DNA of 64,000 nucleotides from Leucobacter tenebrionis (GTDB lineage: Bacteria > Actinomycetota > Actinomycetes > Actinomycetales > Microbacteriaceae): positions 1,860,001-1,924,000 of the forward strand of contig NZ_CP082322.1 of the NCBI RefSeq assembly GCF_019884725.1, in the 5' to 3' direction. Below, one piece after another: positions 52,909 through 61,796 of the stretch. Both the position numbers and the translations under genes were made by a program. Below the pieces are notes generated by a model. That model ran no database searches. It saw nothing but the letters and a program-made list of their open reading frames with translations, and was not told the origin of the DNA. Position 1 is the first letter of the stretch, and every line of letters begins with the position of its first letter.

Positions 52909-54383
52909 CCCTTCGCACCGTAGACCAGCAGCTGATCGAAAGCGCCGACGCCGCACTCGCGAGCGTCGTGCTCGACCGCCTCGACCTCGGCACGACCGCG
53001 ACGTTCGAGGTGCGCGACCCCGCGACCGAGCGGGTCATCGCGACCCCGCCCGATCATTCGATCGAGGACGCGCTCGTCGCGCTCGGACGCGCCGACGCCG
53101 CCGGGAAGACCTGGGCCCGCACGACCGCCCGCCACCGCTCCGACGTGCTCCACCGGGCCTACGACCTGCTCATCGAGCAGAAGGACCGCCTCGCCCGTGT
53201 CATCACGCGCGAGATGGGCAAGCCCCTCGCGGAAGCCTACGGCGAGGTGCAGTACGCGGCGGACTACGTGCGGTGGTACGCCGAGGAGGCACTGCGCCCC
53301 GCGGGCAACTTCCGGGAGAACCCGGTAGGCGGGTCCACGATCCTCACCACTCGCGCCCCGATCGGCACCACGCTCCTCATCACCCCGTGGAACTTCCCCA
53401 TGGCGATGGCCACCCGCAAGATCGCGCCGGCGATCGCGGTGGGCTGCGGCGCCGTCGTGAAGCCGGCGGCGCTGACCCCGCTGACCACCCTCGTCGTCGC
53501 GGAGATCTTCGTGGAGGCGGGGGTGCCCGCCGACCTCGTGCAGGTCGTCACGACGAAGAACTCGGCGGGCTTCAGCTCTGCGCTCATGGCCGACGGTCGC
53601 GTGCGCAAGGTGTCGTTCACAGGGTCCACCGGCATCGGCAGCGTGCTGCTGGGCCAGGCTGCCGAGCACGTCATCAAGAGCTCCATGGAACTCGGCGGCA
53701 ACGCGCCGCTGCTCGTCTTCGACGACGCCGACCTCGAGCGCGCCGTCGAGGGCGCCGTCGTCGCGAAGCTGCGCAACGGCGGGCAGTCGTGCGTTGCGGC
53801 GAACCGGATCCTCGTGCAGGACGGGATCGCCGACGCCTTCGTGGAGGGCTTCACCGAGAAGATGCGCGAGGCGGTGCTCGGCAACGGCCTCGCCGAGGGG
53901 GTCACGCTCGGTCCGGTGATCGACGACCGCGCGGTGCGCGGTTTCGAGCGCCTCGTCGCCGACGCCGTCGAGCACGGCGCCGATCTGCGCCTCGGCGGCT
54001 CCGCACCCGAGGGAGACGGGCACTTCTTCGAGGCGACCGTGCTCGACCGGGTGCCCGAGACCGCCGAGATCGCGAACACCGAGATCTTCGGCCCCGTCGC
54101 CTCCATCGCGCGCTTCGGCACCGAGGAGGAGGCGATCGAGCGGGCCAACGGCACCCCGTTCGGCCTCGCGAGCTACGTCTTCTCCGAGAACATCGATCGC
54201 GCGTTCGACGTGGCCGACCGCCTCGACGCCGGCATGGTCGGGATCAACCAGGGCATCGTCTCTAACGTCGCGGCACCGTTCGGCGGGGTGAAGGCTTCGG
54301 GCCTCGGCCGCGAGGGCAGCGGCGAGGGCCTCGAGGAGTACCAGGAGATCCGCTTCTACAATCTGGCGAGGCGGGCCCGCTGA
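52905..54383 (+). CDS. succinate-semialdehyde dehydrogenase-like aldehyde dehydrogenase
   Basis: ALDH of 492 residues. TPWNFPMAMATRKIAPA near 165, FTGSTGIGSVL, SSMELGGNAPLLVFDDAD with the base Glu (near 264) and NGGQSCVAANR with the nucleophile Cys (near 298) are the GabD-type motifs. Its ATG overlaps the aminotransferase stop (ATGA), so the pair oxidises the aldehyde produced by transamination, as in GABA or beta-alanine breakdown. Confidence 0.93.
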   Translation: MTLRTVDQQLIESADAALASVVLDRLDLGTTATFEVRDPATERVIATPPDHSIEDALVALGRADAAGKTWARTTARHRSDVLHRAYDLLIEQKDRLARVITREMGKPLAEAYGEVQYAADYVRWYAEEALRPAGNFRENPVGGSTILTTRAPIGTTLLITPWNFPMAMATRKIAPAIAVGCGAVVKPAALTPLTTLVVAEIFVEAGVPADLVQVVTTKNSAGFSSALMADGRVRKVSFTGSTGIGSVLLGQAAEHVIKSSMELGGNAPLLVFDDADLERAVEGAVVAKLRNGGQSCVAANRILVQDGIADAFVEGFTEKMREAVLGNGLAEGVTLGPVIDDRAVRGFERLVADAVEHGADLRLGGSAPEGDGHFFEATVLDRVPETAEIANTEIFGPVASIARFGTEEEAIERANGTPFGLASYVFSENIDRAFDVADRLDAGMVGINQGIVSNVAAPFGGVKASGLGREGSGEGLEEYQEIRFYNLARRAR

Positions 54384-54391
54384 ACCGGGTC

Positions 54392-54427
54392 GATCCCGGT
54401 GCCGGCGGGCAGGCCGGCACCGGGATC
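54392..54427. terminator. bidirectional hairpin terminator
   Basis: Perfect 15-bp stem (GATCCCGGTGCCGGC, 54392-54406, with 54413-54427), 6-nt loop. It overlaps the stop codon of the convergent GntR gene. Confidence 0.85.
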
Positions 54428-55157
54428 ACCGCGCATCCGCCGTGTCGCCTCCGGCGAGGATCTGGCGGATCCGCTCGTGATTGCTCCGCAGGTGCGCCGT
54501 CAGCGCGCGCCGCGCTTCGCCCGCATCTCCCGAGCGCACAGCCTCGAGCAGCAGGCGGTGGTCATCGAGCACGGCCTCGTCGATCCGGCCGATCTCGTCA
54601 TCGGCGTGCGAGAGGATGAGCAGGTAGTACCCCGTCTCCGTCATCACGGTCTCGAAGAACGAGTCGATGCGGGCGCTGCCGAGCCGCGCCACGAGGGTCG
54701 AGTGGAAGGCGAGATCGGCCGCGACGACCGCGCGGGCGCTCCCCGTGTCCGCCGCGTCGACGAGGTGCTCGAAGGCCCGCTCGAGCGCGGCCGTGTGAGC
54801 CGGCGTCGCCTCGACACCCACCCCCAGAGACTCGAGGTGCAGCCGCGTACGGTAGAGGTCGTCAAGCTCCTCGATCGAGGGGGTGACCACGACCGCGCCC
54901 CGGTGCATCTCGTACTTCACGAGGCGCCCGCGCTCGAGCAGGCGGATGCCCTCGCGCACCGAGTTCCTGGAGATGTCGAGCGTCTGCGCGAGGGTGCTCT
55001 CGCGCAGACGCTCCCCGGGGCCGATCGTCCCCTCGAGGATCAGGGCGGTGAGCCGGTCGGCCACCTGCTCGGCCGCGCTCGCGCGCTGCAGCACGAGGGC
55101 CGGGGGGCCGGACCCATCGGCCCCCCGGGTCCCGGTCGCGTCGGCTGCTCTCGTCAT
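54426..55157 (-). CDS. GntR-family regulator, FCD subfamily
   Basis: Regulator of 243 residues. Winged helix at about 30-95 (TLAQTLDISRNSVREGIRLL), FCD domain at about 100-225 with ADLAFHSTLV and DDHRLLLEAV. In contrast to the other two GntR proteins its recognition helix reads SRNSVREG. I chose ATG 55157; upstream in-frame codons run into the MFS promoter region. It ends at the terminator of the aminotransferase operon, which is its likely target. Confidence 0.87.
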   Translation of the reverse strand: MTRAADATGTRGADGSGPPALVLQRASAAEQVADRLTALILEGTIGPGERLRESTLAQTLDISRNSVREGIRLLERGRLVKYEMHRGAVVVTPSIEELDDLYRTRLHLESLGVGVEATPAHTAALERAFEHLVDAADTGSARAVVAADLAFHSTLVARLGSARIDSFFETVMTETGYYLLILSHADDEIGRIDEAVLDDHRLLLEAVRSGDAGEARRALTAHLRSNHERIRQILAGGDTADAR

Positions 55158-55321
55158 CGGCTGAAGAGTATCACCCGCGCCTCCTCGGAGCACGCGCCCG
55201 TGTGATCGCTCCCCAGCCCAGCCGTCACCCTGCGACTCCCCGCCATGCTGCGCGAGCGGAGCGAACCGCAGTATCCAGAATGACGGCATGGTCCGAGCGG
55301 AGCAGCGGCCACTCGAAATCA

Positions 55322-55361
55322 ATACTTGACTACTTGCGCAATTGCGCAAATAATCAAGTAT
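55322..55361 (+). promoter_or_regulatory. 40-bp dyad operator covering a leaderless promoter
   Basis: TTGCGCAATTGCGCAA (55334-55349) is a perfect palindrome, and ATACTTGA (55322-55329) with TCAAGTAT (55354-55361) adds matching outer arms around the same centre (55341.5). TTGACT (55326-55331) and AATAAT (55349-55354), 17 bp apart, form a promoter whose start would fall on the MFS ATG at 55360. Likely site of the ArsR protein encoded at 56609. Confidence 0.82.
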
Positions 55362-56577
55362 GTTCATCGCACTCCGTCACCGCATCTTCCGCCGCCTCTT
55401 CGCCGCGCACGTGGTGGCGCTGCTCGGCACCGGGCTCTCGACGATCGCCATCGGCTTCCTCGTATTCGACATATCGGGCAACGGGGCGGCCGCGGTGCTG
55501 GGCACACTCCTCGCGATCAAGATGCTGACGTTCCTGCTGATCGGCCCGCTCGCACCCGCCATCGCCCACCGCGTGGGCGAGAAGCGCCTCCTGGTGCTCA
55601 CCGACCTGTCGCGAGCGGCGATCGCGATCGCGCTCCCCTTCGTCGACAACGTCGCGGTCGCCTACGTGCTCATCTTCCTCCTGCAGTCGGCGTCGGCGCT
55701 CTTCACGCCGACATTCCAGGCGACCATCCCTCGCGTCGTGACCGACGAGCGCCAGTACACGGGGGCACTCGCGCTCAGCCGTCTCGCCTACGACGCCGAG
55801 GCGCTCATCTCACCGACCATCGCCGGAGCGGTGCTCGTATTCGCCCCCTCGGCGGCGCTCTTCCTCGGCACGAGCGCCGGCTTCCTCGGCTCGGCGGCGC
55901 TGATCCTCTCGGCCGCGCTACCGAAGAGCGTCGCCGGTGAAGAAGATACGGTGCGCCGCGAGATCACCCGCGGCACTCACCTCATGGCCACGGTGCCCGA
56001 GCTGCGCGGGGTGCTCGCCATCTACCTCGCCCACGCGTCGGTCGGCGCAATCACGATGGTGCTCACAGTTCCCCTCGTGCTCGGCGGGCTCGGCGGAGAC
56101 GAGGGCCAGGCAGCCGGCCTGCTTGCCGTCTACGGTGTGGGATCCATCACCTCTGCGGTGTTCATGCCCGCCATCGTGGCCCGCATCGGCCCGCGTTCCT
56201 ACATCTTCGCGGGCCTGCTCGTCATGAGCGCCGCCATGCTCTTCGTGTGGCCCATCCTCTCCTGGCATCCGGGCACGGAGGCGCTCCCCTGGCTCGGGGC
56301 CGTGTGGTTCTTCGCGGGGCTCGGCAACTCCGCGGTGCTCGCTCCGATGGGACGCGTGATCCGCGACTCGGTGCCCGATGAGGACCTGCCCCACGTCTTC
56401 GCCGCCCAGTTCTCGCTCGCTCACGGCTGGTGGCTCATCAGCTACCCCGTAGCCGGCTGGGGAGCGACCGCGCTCGGCTACGGCCCCATGACACTGCTCC
56501 TGGCAGCCTTCTCCCTCGCCGCCCTCGGGTTCTCGGCCAGACTGTGGCCCGCACCCGAGAAGCTCACGGTCGCATAG
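55360..56577 (+). CDS. MFS transporter, probable metal or toxicant exporter
   Basis: Major-facilitator protein of 405 residues with 12 predicted TM helices in two halves. No ribosome site precedes the ATG and the promoter places the transcript start on it, so the message is probably leaderless. It shares its operon with an ArsR-type metal sensor 31 bp downstream, pointing to export of a metal ion or metal chelate (nickel, cobalt or zinc). Substrate not shown. Confidence 0.88.
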   Translation: MFIALRHRIFRRLFAAHVVALLGTGLSTIAIGFLVFDISGNGAAAVLGTLLAIKMLTFLLIGPLAPAIAHRVGEKRLLVLTDLSRAAIAIALPFVDNVAVAYVLIFLLQSASALFTPTFQATIPRVVTDERQYTGALALSRLAYDAEALISPTIAGAVLVFAPSAALFLGTSAGFLGSAALILSAALPKSVAGEEDTVRREITRGTHLMATVPELRGVLAIYLAHASVGAITMVLTVPLVLGGLGGDEGQAAGLLAVYGVGSITSAVFMPAIVARIGPRSYIFAGLLVMSAAMLFVWPILSWHPGTEALPWLGAVWFFAGLGNSAVLAPMGRVIRDSVPDEDLPHVFAAQFSLAHGWWLISYPVAGWGATALGYGPMTLLLAAFSLAALGFSARLWPAPEKLTVA

Positions 56578-56608
56578 GGCAGGATGGAGACCAGAAGGGA
56601 GATTCGCC

Positions 56609-57016
56609 ATGGGTAAGCCAGCAGAGACCCCGCCCCCGCGGCAGCCCACCGCGGCCGAACTCGATCACGCCGCGGCGGTGCTCCAACTGCTCTCCGACCG
56701 CACGCGCCTGGGCATCATCGCGATCCTGCTGCCGGGCGACGAGCTCTCCGTCGGTGAGATCGCGCAGCGGCTCGAGCGGCCGGTACCCGCGGTCTCCCAG
56801 CACCTCGCCAAACTGAAGAGCGGACGGCTCGTGCTGAGCCGGCGCGAGGGCACCTCGATCAAGTACCGGCTATGCGGCGAACACGTGTCGCTGCTCGTCG
56901 AGAACCTCCTGCAGCACACCGAGCACGAGCTGTTCGCCGAGCCGCCGCACCACCGCTTCGCCGAAGCTGGCGAGACTGAGCAGGCCCGGAGCGCACCGGC
57001 GGCAGCCCGCGCGTAG
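56609..57016 (+). CDS. ArsR/SmtB-family metal-sensing repressor
   Basis: Winged-helix repressor of 135 residues. The helix-turn-helix is at about 48-72 (VGEIAQRLERPVPAVSQHLAKL). The last long helix has H92, H103 and H106 spaced His-x10-His-x2-His, the alpha-5 metal site of SmtB, CzrA and NmtR; the usual Asp two residues before H92 is Gly, next to C89. A further HH lies at 114-115. Metal binding would release DNA and open the MFS-ArsR operon. GGGAG is upstream of the ATG. Confidence 0.9.
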   Translation: MGKPAETPPPRQPTAAELDHAAAVLQLLSDRTRLGIIAILLPGDELSVGEIAQRLERPVPAVSQHLAKLKSGRLVLSRREGTSIKYRLCGEHVSLLVENLLQHTEHELFAEPPHHRFAEAGETEQARSAPAAARA

Positions 57017-57045
57017 CGACGCGATCGCACCTCCGGAAACGACGA

Positions 57046-57079
57046 AGCGGGCGCGGATCCCGGAGGATCCGCGCCCGCT
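57046..57079. terminator. bidirectional hairpin terminator
   Basis: Perfect 15-bp stem (AGCGGGCGCGGATCC, 57046-57060, with 57065-57079), CGGA loop, between the convergent ArsR and rpsN genes. Confidence 0.85.
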
Positions 57080-57107
57080 GGTCAGCCCGTGAAACGGGCC
57101 GGGAGAC

Positions 57108-57413
57108 TTACCAGCTCGACTTGGTGATGCCGGGCAGCTCGCCCCGGTGCGCCATGTCGCGGAAACGCACACGCGAGACGCCGTACTTCGACAGCACGCC
57201 GCGGGGGCGGCCGTCGATGACGTCGCGGCTGCGCACGCGCACCGGCGAAGCGTTGCGGGGCAGCTTCTGCAGGCCCACGCGAGCGGCCTCGCGGCTCTCG
57301 TCGGTGCCGTTGGGGTCAACGAGCGCCTTCTTCAGCTCGGCGCGCTTCTCCGCGTAGCGGTCGACGATCGCCTGGCGCTGCTTGTTCTTCGCAATCATGC
57401 TCTTCTTCGCCAT
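57108..57413 (-). CDS. rpsN: ribosomal protein uS14, zinc-free form
   Basis: Small-subunit protein of 101 residues with the C-terminal signature [22 protein letters not shown] shortened here to its core (near 50-72), and [17 protein letters not shown]. It has no Cys at all, so it is the long, zinc-independent (C-minus) form. It starts two bases after the rpmG stop. Last gene of the rpmB-rpmG-rpsN operon. Confidence 0.97.
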   Translation of the reverse strand: MAKKSMIAKNKQRQAIVDRYAEKRAELKKALVDPNGTDESREAARVGLQKLPRNASPVRVRSRDVIDGRPRGVLSKYGVSRVRFRDMAHRGELPGITKSSW

Positions 57414-57415
57414 GA

Positions 57416-57583
57416 TTAACGCTCCTCTCGGAACTCGACGTGCTTGCGGATGACCGGGTCGTACTTCTTGAGCACGAGGCGATCGGGGGTGTTGCGACGG
57501 TTCTTCTTCGTCACGTAGGTGAACCCGGTGCCCGCGGTCGAGCGGAGCTTGATGATCGGACGTACGTCCTTGTCCTTCGCCAT
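57416..57583 (-). CDS. rpmG: ribosomal protein bL33, zinc-free form
   Basis: Large-subunit protein of 55 residues: begins [18 protein letters not shown] and has [20 protein letters not shown] near 23-42. The four Cys of the zinc-ribbon form are absent. Its ATG shares one base with the rpmB stop (TAATG). Confidence 0.97.
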   Translation of the reverse strand: MAKDKDVRPIIKLRSTAGTGFTYVTKKNRRNTPDRLVLKKYDPVIRKHVEFREER

Positions 57584-57819
57584 TAGAACTTCACCCCACG
57601 CTTCTGCAGATCAGCCACGACGGCGTCGATGCCGCGGGCATCGATCACCTTGATGCCCTTGGCCGACAGGGTGAGGGTCACCTTGCGGCCGAGCGACGGC
57701 ACGTAGTAGGTCTTCTTCTGGATGTTCGGATCGAACCGACGCTTGGTGCGACGGTGCGAGTGCGAGATGTTGTGACCGAAGCCGGGAACGGCGCCGGTCA
57801 CCTGGCACACTGCTGCCAT
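57583..57819 (-). CDS. rpmB: ribosomal protein bL28
   Basis: Large-subunit protein of 78 residues, [20 protein letters not shown], then [13 protein letters not shown] and a beta-rich end. Only one Cys is present, not the two CxxC pairs of the zinc form. I chose the ATG at 57819 with GAAAC/GGAAACACC upstream; upstream in-frame codons to 57861 do not fit the family. Confidence 0.97.
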   Translation of the reverse strand: MAAVCQVTGAVPGFGHNISHSHRRTKRRFDPNIQKKTYYVPSLGRKVTLTLSAKGIKVIDARGIDAVVADLQKRGVKF

Positions 57820-58057
57820 GGTGTTTCCTCTCATACCGTGAGACCGGACGGCCTCACCCAAGATTTCTTGTCTGCAGGAACCCCGGCCTGACGAATCATT
57901 CCGGTCTCGAGCCGAGCGGCTCCCGCGGTCTGCGCACTGGGACGGCGCACAGCCAAAGATCGAGCTTAGACGACGATCGCCGACCGCGCAACACTCGGGC
58001 GTGTCGCGGGGTGGATCCGGTCTGTAGTCACACGGGTTCGAGGGCGAGCGCGAGCGC
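57820..58057. other. upstream region of rpmB
   Basis: Should hold the promoter of the ribosomal operon and the 3' end region of the symporter gene. I looked for an AT-rich Zur-type dyad and did not find one. No gene. Confidence 0.5.
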
Positions 58058-59338
58058 TCAGGCCAGCGAGTGGCGCTGATCCGGATCCGGATCCAGTGTC
58101 TCGACGACCTCGTCGGCCTCCTCCTGGGCCTGCGGCCCGAGGCGGCCGCGGGAGAGACGGTTCACGATCATGGCGATCGCGCCGTCGCCGGTCACGTTGG
58201 TGGCCGTGCCGAAGCTGTCGAGCGCGATGTAGGCGGCGAACATGAGCCCGACCTCCATATCGCCGAAGCCGAGCATCTGCACGAGCAGGCCCGCCGCGGC
58301 GGCGATCGCGCCTCCAGGCACGCCGGGCGCCGCCACCATCATCACGCCGAGCATGAGGATGAAGGGGAAGTAGGCGCCGAACGACACATCACCGCCCGTG
58401 AGCAGCAGCACCGCGATCGAGAAGCAGGTGATCTTCACCATCGAGCCCGAGAGATGGATCGTGGCGCCCAGCGGCACCACGAAGCCCGCGACCGCGTCGG
58501 AGACGCCGTTCTTCTTGGTCGACGCGAGCGTGACGGGGATCGTGGCGGCCGACGACGAGGTGCCGAGAGCGGTGAAGTAGGCATCGCGCATGTTCCAGAG
58601 CGCGCGAAGCGGGTTGGCTCCGGCCATCGCGCCCGCCGCCGCGTACTGCAGCAGGAGCACGACGAAGGTCAGGGCGAACGAGACGATCACCACGAGCAGG
58701 AACTTCGTGACGACCTCGATCGCCGCACCGCTCGCCGAGAGATCCATGAAGATACCGAAGATGAAGAGCGGTAGGGCAGGCACGACGATGCGCCGGATCA
58801 GCGACTCGATGATCGTGCGGAACTCGACCGCGCCGCGGAAGATCACGCGACTGCGGAACGCGGTCAGGCCGATCCCGATGACGAACGCGAGCACGAGCGC
58901 GCTCATCACGTCGATCACGGGAGCGAGCACGATCTCGGTGGCGGAGTCGCCCGGCGCGGACACGACCGAGAAGTAAGGGGCGAACCCCGATCCGCTTCCC
59001 TCGTCCAGTGATTCCACGCCGCCGGCCGACATCGACGCGGTGAAGAGCCAGCGGCTCACGACGTAGGCGAGCAGGCCCGCCATGATCGTCGAACCGTACG
59101 CGATGACCGCGGTGATCCCGAGCCACTTGCCCGCGCCCTTGCCGAGCTCCGCGATCGCGGGGGTCACGAGACCGAAGATGATGAGCGGCACGGCGAAGCC
59201 GAGGAACCCCGAGAAGATCGAGTTGTAGGTGAGGAACACGCCTCCCAACCAGTCGGGCATGACCGGGCCGAGCAAAATGCCGAGCAGGATCGCGACGACG
59301 ATCCATCCGAGAAGAGGGACGGAGCGGAACAGTTTCAT
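58058..59338 (-). CDS. dicarboxylate/amino acid:cation symporter (DAACS family)
   Basis: Glutamate/dicarboxylate-type symporter of 426 residues. TM helices alternate with two re-entrant loops; [15 protein letters not shown] is the Ser-rich HP1 tip, and [13 protein letters not shown] and the later [17 protein letters not shown] carry the substrate- and Na-binding residues. It imports an acidic amino acid or C4-dicarboxylate with Na or H. The ATG at 59338 follows AAGGA. It is divergent from an Ldh2-type dehydrogenase, which may act on the imported compound. Confidence 0.92.
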   Translation of the reverse strand: MKLFRSVPLLGWIVVAILLGILLGPVMPDWLGGVFLTYNSIFSGFLGFAVPLIIFGLVTPAIAELGKGAGKWLGITAVIAYGSTIMAGLLAYVVSRWLFTASMSAGGVESLDEGSGSGFAPYFSVVSAPGDSATEIVLAPVIDVMSALVLAFVIGIGLTAFRSRVIFRGAVEFRTIIESLIRRIVVPALPLFIFGIFMDLSASGAAIEVVTKFLLVVIVSFALTFVVLLLQYAAAGAMAGANPLRALWNMRDAYFTALGTSSSAATIPVTLASTKKNGVSDAVAGFVVPLGATIHLSGSMVKITCFSIAVLLLTGGDVSFGAYFPFILMLGVMMVAAPGVPGGAIAAAAGLLVQMLGFGDMEVGLMFAAYIALDSFGTATNVTGDGAIAMIVNRLSRGRLGPQAQEEADEVVETLDPDPDQRHSLA

Positions 59339-59506
59339 GGGGATCCTTCGGGCCTGCGGCGGAGCGGCTCGCGCGGGCTCGGCGGCTCCGGCGAGGTCGC
59401 GCCCCGAACCGGGGCGCTCCCGACAGTGTATGCGGCGCGGGAAGCAGGCCCTCTCTTGTATCTTGCAATAGACAGTCCTGCTCTCCCACGCACCCAGGAG
59501 GCCACT
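59339..59506. promoter_or_regulatory. divergent promoter region, symporter and Ldh2 genes
   Basis: Shared upstream region. TTGTATCTTGCAA (59456-59468) has TTG/CAA ends typical of regulator sites but is not a clear dyad. CCCAGGAGG serves the Ldh2-type gene. Confidence 0.35.
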
Positions 59507-60541
59507 ATGCGGACGGGCTCTGCTCCACCCCACGAGAAGACCGGCGAACGCATCCCGTTCGAGCATCTCGTCGAAGCCATCGAGACGACGCTCTCCGCGG
59601 CCGGGGCCTCGCCCGAGGTCGCCGCGATCCTCGCCCGCAACCACGCGGGGTGCGAGCGCGACGGCGCCCTCAGCCACGGGGTCTTCCGAGTGCCGCAGCA
59701 CGTGGAGACCCTGCGCAGCGGCTATCTCGACGGCGCGGCCGAGCCGGGGGTCGAAGTCGTCAGCCCTGGCTACATCAGGGTGGATGCCGCCAACGGCATC
59801 GCACAGCTCGCGCTCGAGCGCGCACGCGGCGACATCATGCGGGCGGTCGAGGTTCAGGGCGTCGCGGTCGTCGCGATCCGCGATTCCCATCATCACAGCG
59901 CCCTGTGGCCCGATCTCGAGCCGTTCGCCGAGGCCGGCACCGTGGCACTCACCGCGGTGACCGGCGGAGAGCCGAACGTCGCACCCGCCGGGGTCCGCGA
60001 ACCGGTCTTCGGCACCAATCCGTTCGCCTTCGCGATCCCGGTCGACGGTGCTCGCCCGCTCATCGCGGACTTCGCGACCTCTTCGATGTCGTTCGGCGAC
60101 GTCACCCTGGCGGCAAGCGCGGGCGGTGAAGTGCCGCCCGGCACCGGGGTCGACTCGGCCGGCAACGCGACCACCGAGGCGCGCGCCATCGTCGAAGGCG
60201 GCTCGCTGCTGCCGTTCGGCGGGCACAAGGGCGCGATGCTCTCGATGCTGGTCGAACTGCTGGCGTCCGGCCTCACGGGCGGCGACTTCTCGTTCGAGAC
60301 CGGCGGCGAGAAGCCGGCCGACGCGCATTCCACGCGCACCGGCCAGTTCCTCCTCGTGCTCGATCCGGATCGCGGCGGCTCCGGTAGCGGCTTCGCAGCG
60401 CGCGCCGCGCAGCTGGTGCGAACGCTCCGAGAAGCGGGCATGGATCGCATGCCCGCCGATCACCGTTACCGGGCGCGAGCAGAAGCCGAGAGGCTCGGGA
60501 TCCCGGTCACCGCCGCGATCCGCGAGCTGCTGGAGCGCTGA
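59507..60541 (+). CDS. Ldh2-family NAD(P)-dependent oxidoreductase
   Basis: Malate/L-lactate dehydrogenase-2 type enzyme (also covers delta1-piperideine-2-carboxylate reductases), 344 residues. CERDGALSHGVFRVP near 50, DSHHHSALWPDLE near 127 (with the catalytic His region), GTNPFAFAIP near 168 and FGGHKGAMLSMLVELL near 240 are the family motifs. It reduces a 2-oxo acid or cyclic imine. Divergent from the symporter gene, so both may serve the same acidic substrate. Confidence 0.92.
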   Translation: MRTGSAPPHEKTGERIPFEHLVEAIETTLSAAGASPEVAAILARNHAGCERDGALSHGVFRVPQHVETLRSGYLDGAAEPGVEVVSPGYIRVDAANGIAQLALERARGDIMRAVEVQGVAVVAIRDSHHHSALWPDLEPFAEAGTVALTAVTGGEPNVAPAGVREPVFGTNPFAFAIPVDGARPLIADFATSSMSFGDVTLAASAGGEVPPGTGVDSAGNATTEARAIVEGGSLLPFGGHKGAMLSMLVELLASGLTGGDFSFETGGEKPADAHSTRTGQFLLVLDPDRGGSGSGFAARAAQLVRTLREAGMDRMPADHRYRARAEAERLGIPVTAAIRELLER

Positions 60542-60604
60542 GGCGGATCCGGATCCGGATCCGGACTGCGCCCCTTCGCAGCCCCTGATCCGGCTCACCC
60601 CGCT

Positions 60605-60660
60605 CGAGATACGGATTTCGCACCCCCGCTCGCGATCAGAGATGCGAAATCCGTATCTCG
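60605..60660. repeat. long inverted repeat, REP-like hairpin
   Basis: Perfect 18-bp inverted repeat (CGAGATACGGATTTCGCA, 60605-60622, with 60643-60660) and 20-nt loop, between two rightward genes. It follows GGATCC repeated three times (60545-60562). It may act as a terminator of the Ldh2 gene or be a dispersed element. Confidence 0.65.
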
Positions 60661-60726
60661 GCGGAGGCGGCCGAGGATCCAACGCCCCTCAGGGGCCTGC
60701 GCACCGCCACCCCGTAGGCTGGAGCG

Positions 60727-61569
60727 GTGAACGAGCAGACCGGAGGCGCGACGGGCGAGCGGGCCGCGACGGGCGAGCAGGGGGCGACGGGCGAGCGGGC
60801 CGCGATCCGCTACGTGGCGATCGGCGACAGTTTCACCGAGGGCGTGGGAGACGAGCAGCCCGACGGTTCGGTGCGCGGGTGGGCCGACCTCGTCGCGCAG
60901 GGCCTCGCCGACGCGACGGGCGCGCCGATCCAGTACGCCAACCTCGCGATCCGCGGCCGCCTGCTCGGTCCGATCATCGCCGAGCAGCTCGAGCCGGCGC
61001 TCGCCCTCGGGCCGACCCTCGTCACCTTCAACGGCGGCGGCAACGACATGCTGCGCCCCGGCACCGACCTCGCGTGGATCAGCACCGAGACCGAGCGCGC
61101 GCTGCGACGTATCCGCGAGGCGGGCGCGGAACCGCTGCTGCTCGCCGGCGCGAACCCCACCGGGGGGCTGCCCGGCGGCGCACGCGTGCGCGCGAAGGGC
61201 GACGAGCTGGTGCGGGAGGCGCGGGGCATCGCCGAGCGGCTCGGGATCCGCTTCGCCGACAACTGGAGCGACGCCGAACTCGCCGGACGGCAGTACTGGT
61301 CGCACGACCGCCTGCACCTCGCGCCCGTCGGCCACCGCCGCGTGGCCGCCAACGTGCTGCGCGCGCTCGGGCACCCGGCACCGAGCGACTGGGTGATCGA
61401 GGCGTCGCCGATCCCGAACCCCTCACGCCGCGAGCAGCTGCGCTACACCCGCGAGCACGTCGTGCCGTGGGTGAAGCGGCGCCTCACCGGTCGCTCGAGC
61501 GGCGACGGGCGCACCGCCAAGTACGGCGAGTGGGCCTGGATCGCGCCGCGCACCCGGCCCCGGGGCTGA
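60727..61569 (+). CDS. SGNH/GDSL-family hydrolase
   Basis: Lipase-type hydrolase of 280 residues, apparently cytosolic (no signal peptide). Block I GDSFTEGVGDEQ has the nucleophile Ser (near 36), block III is NGGGNDMLR, and block V is DRLHLAPVGHRR with the catalytic Asp and His. The first 27 residues are a small repeat, ATGERA-ATGEQG-ATGERA, in front of the domain. Substrate unknown, likely an ester. GTG start; GGAG three bases upstream. Confidence 0.9.
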   Translation: MNEQTGGATGERAATGEQGATGERAAIRYVAIGDSFTEGVGDEQPDGSVRGWADLVAQGLADATGAPIQYANLAIRGRLLGPIIAEQLEPALALGPTLVTFNGGGNDMLRPGTDLAWISTETERALRRIREAGAEPLLLAGANPTGGLPGGARVRAKGDELVREARGIAERLGIRFADNWSDAELAGRQYWSHDRLHLAPVGHRRVAANVLRALGHPAPSDWVIEASPIPNPSRREQLRYTREHVVPWVKRRLTGRSSGDGRTAKYGEWAWIAPRTRPRG

Positions 61570-61796
61570 GCGGTCCTCGCCGAGCCCCTCCGCAGCCCCG
61601 CCCGCGCGTTCGGGGTTTCCCGATTCATACTTCGGGATGAGCCGAAATAGTACCCCGGCACGATGCGCCGCTCCCCCGCGCCCGCCAAGCTGGAAGCATC
61701 GACCGAGCCGTGCGCCATGCAGCCGCGGCGATCCGCCCGCAGCAGGCCCCCGACCGCAGCCACCGGCTGCCCGGCCGGCTCACACCGAAAGAGCGC
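61570..61796. promoter_or_regulatory. upstream region of the RND transporter gene
   Basis: Contains the inverted repeat TTCGG-GATGAG-CCGAA (61631-61646), which could be an operator near a weak promoter (TTCATA at 61624-61629, TAGTAC at 61648-61653, 18 bp apart). No gene is seen. Confidence 0.35.

Noticed and set aside
57820-58057. Zur box for the zinc-free ribosomal genes
   Set aside because: No AT-rich dyad of the TGAAAATCATTTTCA type is present in the region.
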